Source of the DNA: Pseudomonadota bacterium
GTDB taxonomy: Bacteria; Pseudomonadota; Alphaproteobacteria; Sphingomonadales; Sphingomonadaceae
Length of the DNA: 6,529 nucleotides
Direction of reading: 5' to 3'
Assembly: GCA_023387085.1 (NCBI GenBank)
Contig: JAEWIL010000070.1
Location: forward strand, 1-6,529
Each line of letters starts with the position of its first letter. Positions within the stretch are counted from its first letter, which is position 1. The translations under genes were made by a program, and so were the position numbers. Below are positions 4,786 through 6,529 of the stretch, piece by piece. The notes beneath the pieces were generated by a model. That model was not told the origin of the DNA and did not search any database. It was given only the letters and a program-made list of their open reading frames with translations.

Positions 4786-6390
4786 TTATTTCTTCGCCGC
4801 CGCCTTCTTGGCCGGGGCCTTCTTTTCGGCGGGCTTGGCTTCGGCAGCCTTCGCCGGCGCGGCCTTCTTGGCAGCGGCGGGCTTTTCCTCAGCCTTGGCT
4901 TCGGCCTTCTTCGCGGGTGCCTTCTTGGCGGGTGCGTCCTCGGCCTTGCCCTCTTCCTTCACCGCTTCCTTCTTGGCGGCCGGCTTCTTCGCGGCGGCCT
5001 TTTTGGCGGGCTTGTGGTCATGATCATGGTCGTGGCCGCAGCCCGGGCCGTGGACATGATCGTCGTCAGCCTCGATCGCGGCTTCCAGTTCCTCGCGCGT
5101 GGTTTCGCGGTCGCTGATTTCGGCCTTTTCGAACAGGAAGTCGACGCCCTTGTCCTCATAAAGCGGCGCGCGGAGCTGCGCCGCGGCAAGGGCGTCCTGC
5201 TGGACATATTCCATGAACCGCTGACGATCTTCGGGACGATATTGCTGTGCAGCCTGCATGATCAGGCGCTGCATTTCCTGGTTCGACACCTGAACGCCGT
5301 GCGCCTGACCGATTTCCGAAAGGAGCAGGCCCAAGCGAACGCGGCGCACCGCGATCGCGCGATATTCGTCGCGATCCTTTTCGAGCTCGGCCTTCGCCGC
5401 CTCGGGGTCTTCCTCGTGGCTCGCTTCATGTTCGAGCTGCTGCCAGATCTGGCCGAACTCGGCCTCGACCATCGTCGGCGGCACTTCGAAGTCGTGGCTC
5501 GCGGCAAGTTGGTCGAGCAGCTTGCGCTTCATATAGGTACGGGTCAGGCCGTTGAGTTCCTGCTCGACCTGATCCTTCATCAGCTCCTTGAGCTTGTCCA
5601 GGCTCTCGACGCCGAGCGACTTCGCGAACTCGTCGTCGATCTTCGATGCGGCCGGAACCTTCACTTCCTTCACCTTGACGGCGAATTCGGCAGGCTTGCC
5701 TTTCAGGGTCTCGACCGGATACTCGTCGGGGAAGGTCACTTTCAGCACCTTCTCGTCGCCGACCTTGGTGCCCACCAGCTGGTCTTCGAAGCCCGGGATC
5801 AGCTGACCCGAACCGATTTCGACCGCCATGTCCTCGCCGGTACCGCCGTCGAAGGCGACACCGTCGACGCTGCCGGCGAAGTCGATGATGACCTGATCGC
5901 CCTGGGCGGCCTTCTTCGTCTTCGGCGCCTCTTCGAAACGCTTCATCTGCGCGGCGAATTCCTCGATCTTGGCCATCACGGCCTTGTCGTCGGCGGGGAC
6001 GGTCAGGCGCTCGAGCTTCAGGCCGTCGATCGACGGCGCTTCGATGTTGGGCAGCACTTCAAGGCTGACGGTCAGCTCGGCATCCTTGCCTCGCTCATAA
6101 CCGTCGTCGAGCGCAACCGCAGGCTGAATCGCCGGACGCAGCTTGTGGTCGGCCATCAGCTTCTGAACGCCCTGGTCGATCGCCTTGTTGAGCGCATCGG
6201 CCGACAGCGCGTCGGCATGCATCTTGCGGATCAGGTTCGGCGGAACCTTGCCGGGGCGGAAGCCGGGCATACGCACGGTCGGCGCGATCGCCTTCACTTC
6301 GTCGTCGACGCGCGCGTCGATGTCCTTCGCGGTGATGGTCAGGCGATATTCGCGCTTCAGGCCTTCGTTCAGCGTTTCGACGGTCTTCAT
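4786..6390 (-). CDS. tig: Trigger factor (ribosome-associated chaperone and peptidyl-prolyl isomerase) with His-rich and Lys/Ala-rich tail
   Basis: A 534-residue protein, about 100 longer than E. coli trigger factor (432). The N-terminal ribosome-binding domain (1-115) holds the signature GFRPGKVP (43-50) that docks on ribosomal protein L23. An FKBP-type isomerase domain lies at about 160-245 (GDQVIIDFAGSVDG, IPGFEDQLVG, VTFPDEYP). The C-terminal helical chaperone domain runs from about 250 to 435. Beyond it comes an extension: HVHGPGCGHDHDHDH (445-459), which could bind metal, then a Lys/Ala/Pro-rich tail to the end. The ATG at 6390 (MKTVETLNEG) matches where family members start; the nearby ribosome site is weak (AAGG only 2 bases away, AAGGAT 12 away). 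An in-frame ATG at 6441 would add 17 residues. Downstream there is a terminator, not clpP as in E. coli. Upstream lies tRNA-Leu in the same direction, 103 bases away. Confidence 0.96.
   Translation of the reverse strand: MKTVETLNEGLKREYRLTITAKDIDARVDDEVKAIAPTVRMPGFRPGKVPPNLIRKMHADALSADALNKAIDQGVQKLMADHKLRPAIQPAVALDDGYERGKDAELTVSLEVLPNIEAPSIDGLKLERLTVPADDKAVMAKIEEFAAQMKRFEEAPKTKKAAQGDQVIIDFAGSVDGVAFDGGTGEDMAVEIGSGQLIPGFEDQLVGTKVGDEKVLKVTFPDEYPVETLKGKPAEFAVKVKEVKVPAASKIDDEFAKSLGVESLDKLKELMKDQVEQELNGLTRTYMKRKLLDQLAASHDFEVPPTMVEAEFGQIWQQLEHEASHEEDPEAAKAELEKDRDEYRAIAVRRVRLGLLLSEIGQAHGVQVSNQEMQRLIMQAAQQYRPEDRQRFMEYVQQDALAAAQLRAPLYEDKGVDFLFEKAEISDRETTREELEAAIEADDDHVHGPGCGHDHDHDHKPAKKAAAKKPAAKKEAVKEEGKAEDAPAKKAPAKKAEAKAEEKPAAAKKAAPAKAAEAKPAEKKAPAKKAAAKK
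4789..5013 (-). repeat. Lys/Ala/Pro low-complexity tail of trigger factor
   Basis: These bases encode residues 460-534, made almost entirely of variations on PAKKA, AAAKK and EAKPAE units. The resulting DNA is a degenerate array of GCC/TTC/TTG-type triplets. The tail is strongly basic with interspersed Glu, resembling histone H1-like bacterial tails. It is probably disordered. The repeat unit is imperfect, so copy-number change between strains is plausible. Confidence 0.85.
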
Positions 6391-6427
6391 TGCCTTGATC
6401 TTATCCTTGCTCAAAATCTCGTATCCG

Positions 6428-6450
6428 AACCCCCGCCCCATGGCGGAGTT
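6428..6450 (-). promoter_or_regulatory. Hairpin in the region between tRNA-Leu and tig
   Basis: On the minus strand AACTCCGCC pairs with GGCGGGGGTT around a 4-base ATGG loop, giving 9 pairs (one T-G) and one bulged G. It lies 38 bases before the tig start. No T-run follows, so it does not look like a normal terminator; it could mark processing of a tRNA-tig transcript or shape the leader. A second stem, CCGGCC/GGCCGG, lies closer to the tRNA end. Role inferred only. Confidence 0.3.
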
Positions 6451-6493
6451 CCCAGTCCCGGCCTGCGGCTCCCCGGCCGGTTGTTCGCGGAGG

Positions 6494-6529
6494 TGGTGCG
6501 GGCGAAGGGACTCGAACCCCCACATCTTG
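6494..6529 (-). tRNA. 3' end of a tRNA, probably tRNA-Leu (cut by the right edge)
   Basis: The minus strand shows the last 36 bases of a tRNA gene with encoded CCA (6494-6496), discriminator A, the 3' acceptor strand CGCCCGC and a T arm GGGGG TTCGAGT CCCTT. Before the T arm is GATGT, which would suit the 3' side of a long variable arm. The CGCCCGC-A end and probable long variable arm fit tRNA-Leu; tRNA-Gly with the same acceptor would normally have U as discriminator. The anticodon lies outside the window, so identity is not proven. Confidence 0.75.

Noticed and set aside
4808..5023. Plus-strand Ala/Phe/Gly-rich open frame that looks like membrane segments
   Set aside because: It is the reverse reading of the Lys/Ala-rich trigger factor tail; its hydrophobicity is a by-product of AAG and GCC codons.

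Overview
The window looks like chromosomal DNA of a high-GC alphaproteobacterium, most likely a member of the Sphingomonadales (Sphingopyxis/Sphingomonas type). This rests on overall codon use, on the form of the trigger factor (N-terminus MKTVETLNEG, Lys/Ala-rich tail), on the adrenodoxin-type ferredoxin beside a short AlkA-type glycosylase, and on recall of such proteins; no database search was possible. No insertion sequence, prophage, CRISPR array or attachment-site duplication was seen.

Left part (1-2395): a small regulated module. Two adjacent minus-strand genes encode paralogous HD-domain proteins resembling the cyanamide-hydratase-like group. The first-transcribed copy (542-1186) looks cytoplasmic. 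The second (458 down to the left edge, incomplete) carries a Sec-type signal peptide. Divergent from them is a GlxA-type regulator (1412-2395) with an N-terminal DJ-1/PfpI domain and a C-terminal AraC-type DNA-binding domain. Just before its start codon lie two near-identical 18-base direct repeats spaced exactly 21 bp, the geometry expected of an AraC-family operator. This is the most likely place for an uncharacterised small-molecule response.

Middle part (2396-4701): a roughly 330-base intergenic stretch with no confident gene but one minus-strand start signal, then tRNA-Tyr(GTA) on the minus strand. Divergent from it is rlmB, the 23S rRNA G2251 2'-O-methyltransferase. rlmB converges on a [2Fe-2S] ferredoxin with only 4 bp between stop codons. 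The ferredoxin is divergent from a short AlkA/HhH-GPD DNA glycosylase.

Right part (4702-6529): a strong hairpin terminator separates the glycosylase from the convergent trigger factor gene tig. Its product carries an unusual C-terminal extension: a His/Cys cluster followed by about 75 residues rich in Lys, Ala and Pro. Upstream of tig is the 3' end of a probable tRNA-Leu gene, cut by the right edge. Apart from the left module and the tig tail, these are core housekeeping genes (tRNAs, rRNA modification, DNA repair, electron transfer, protein folding) in apparently independent short transcription units.
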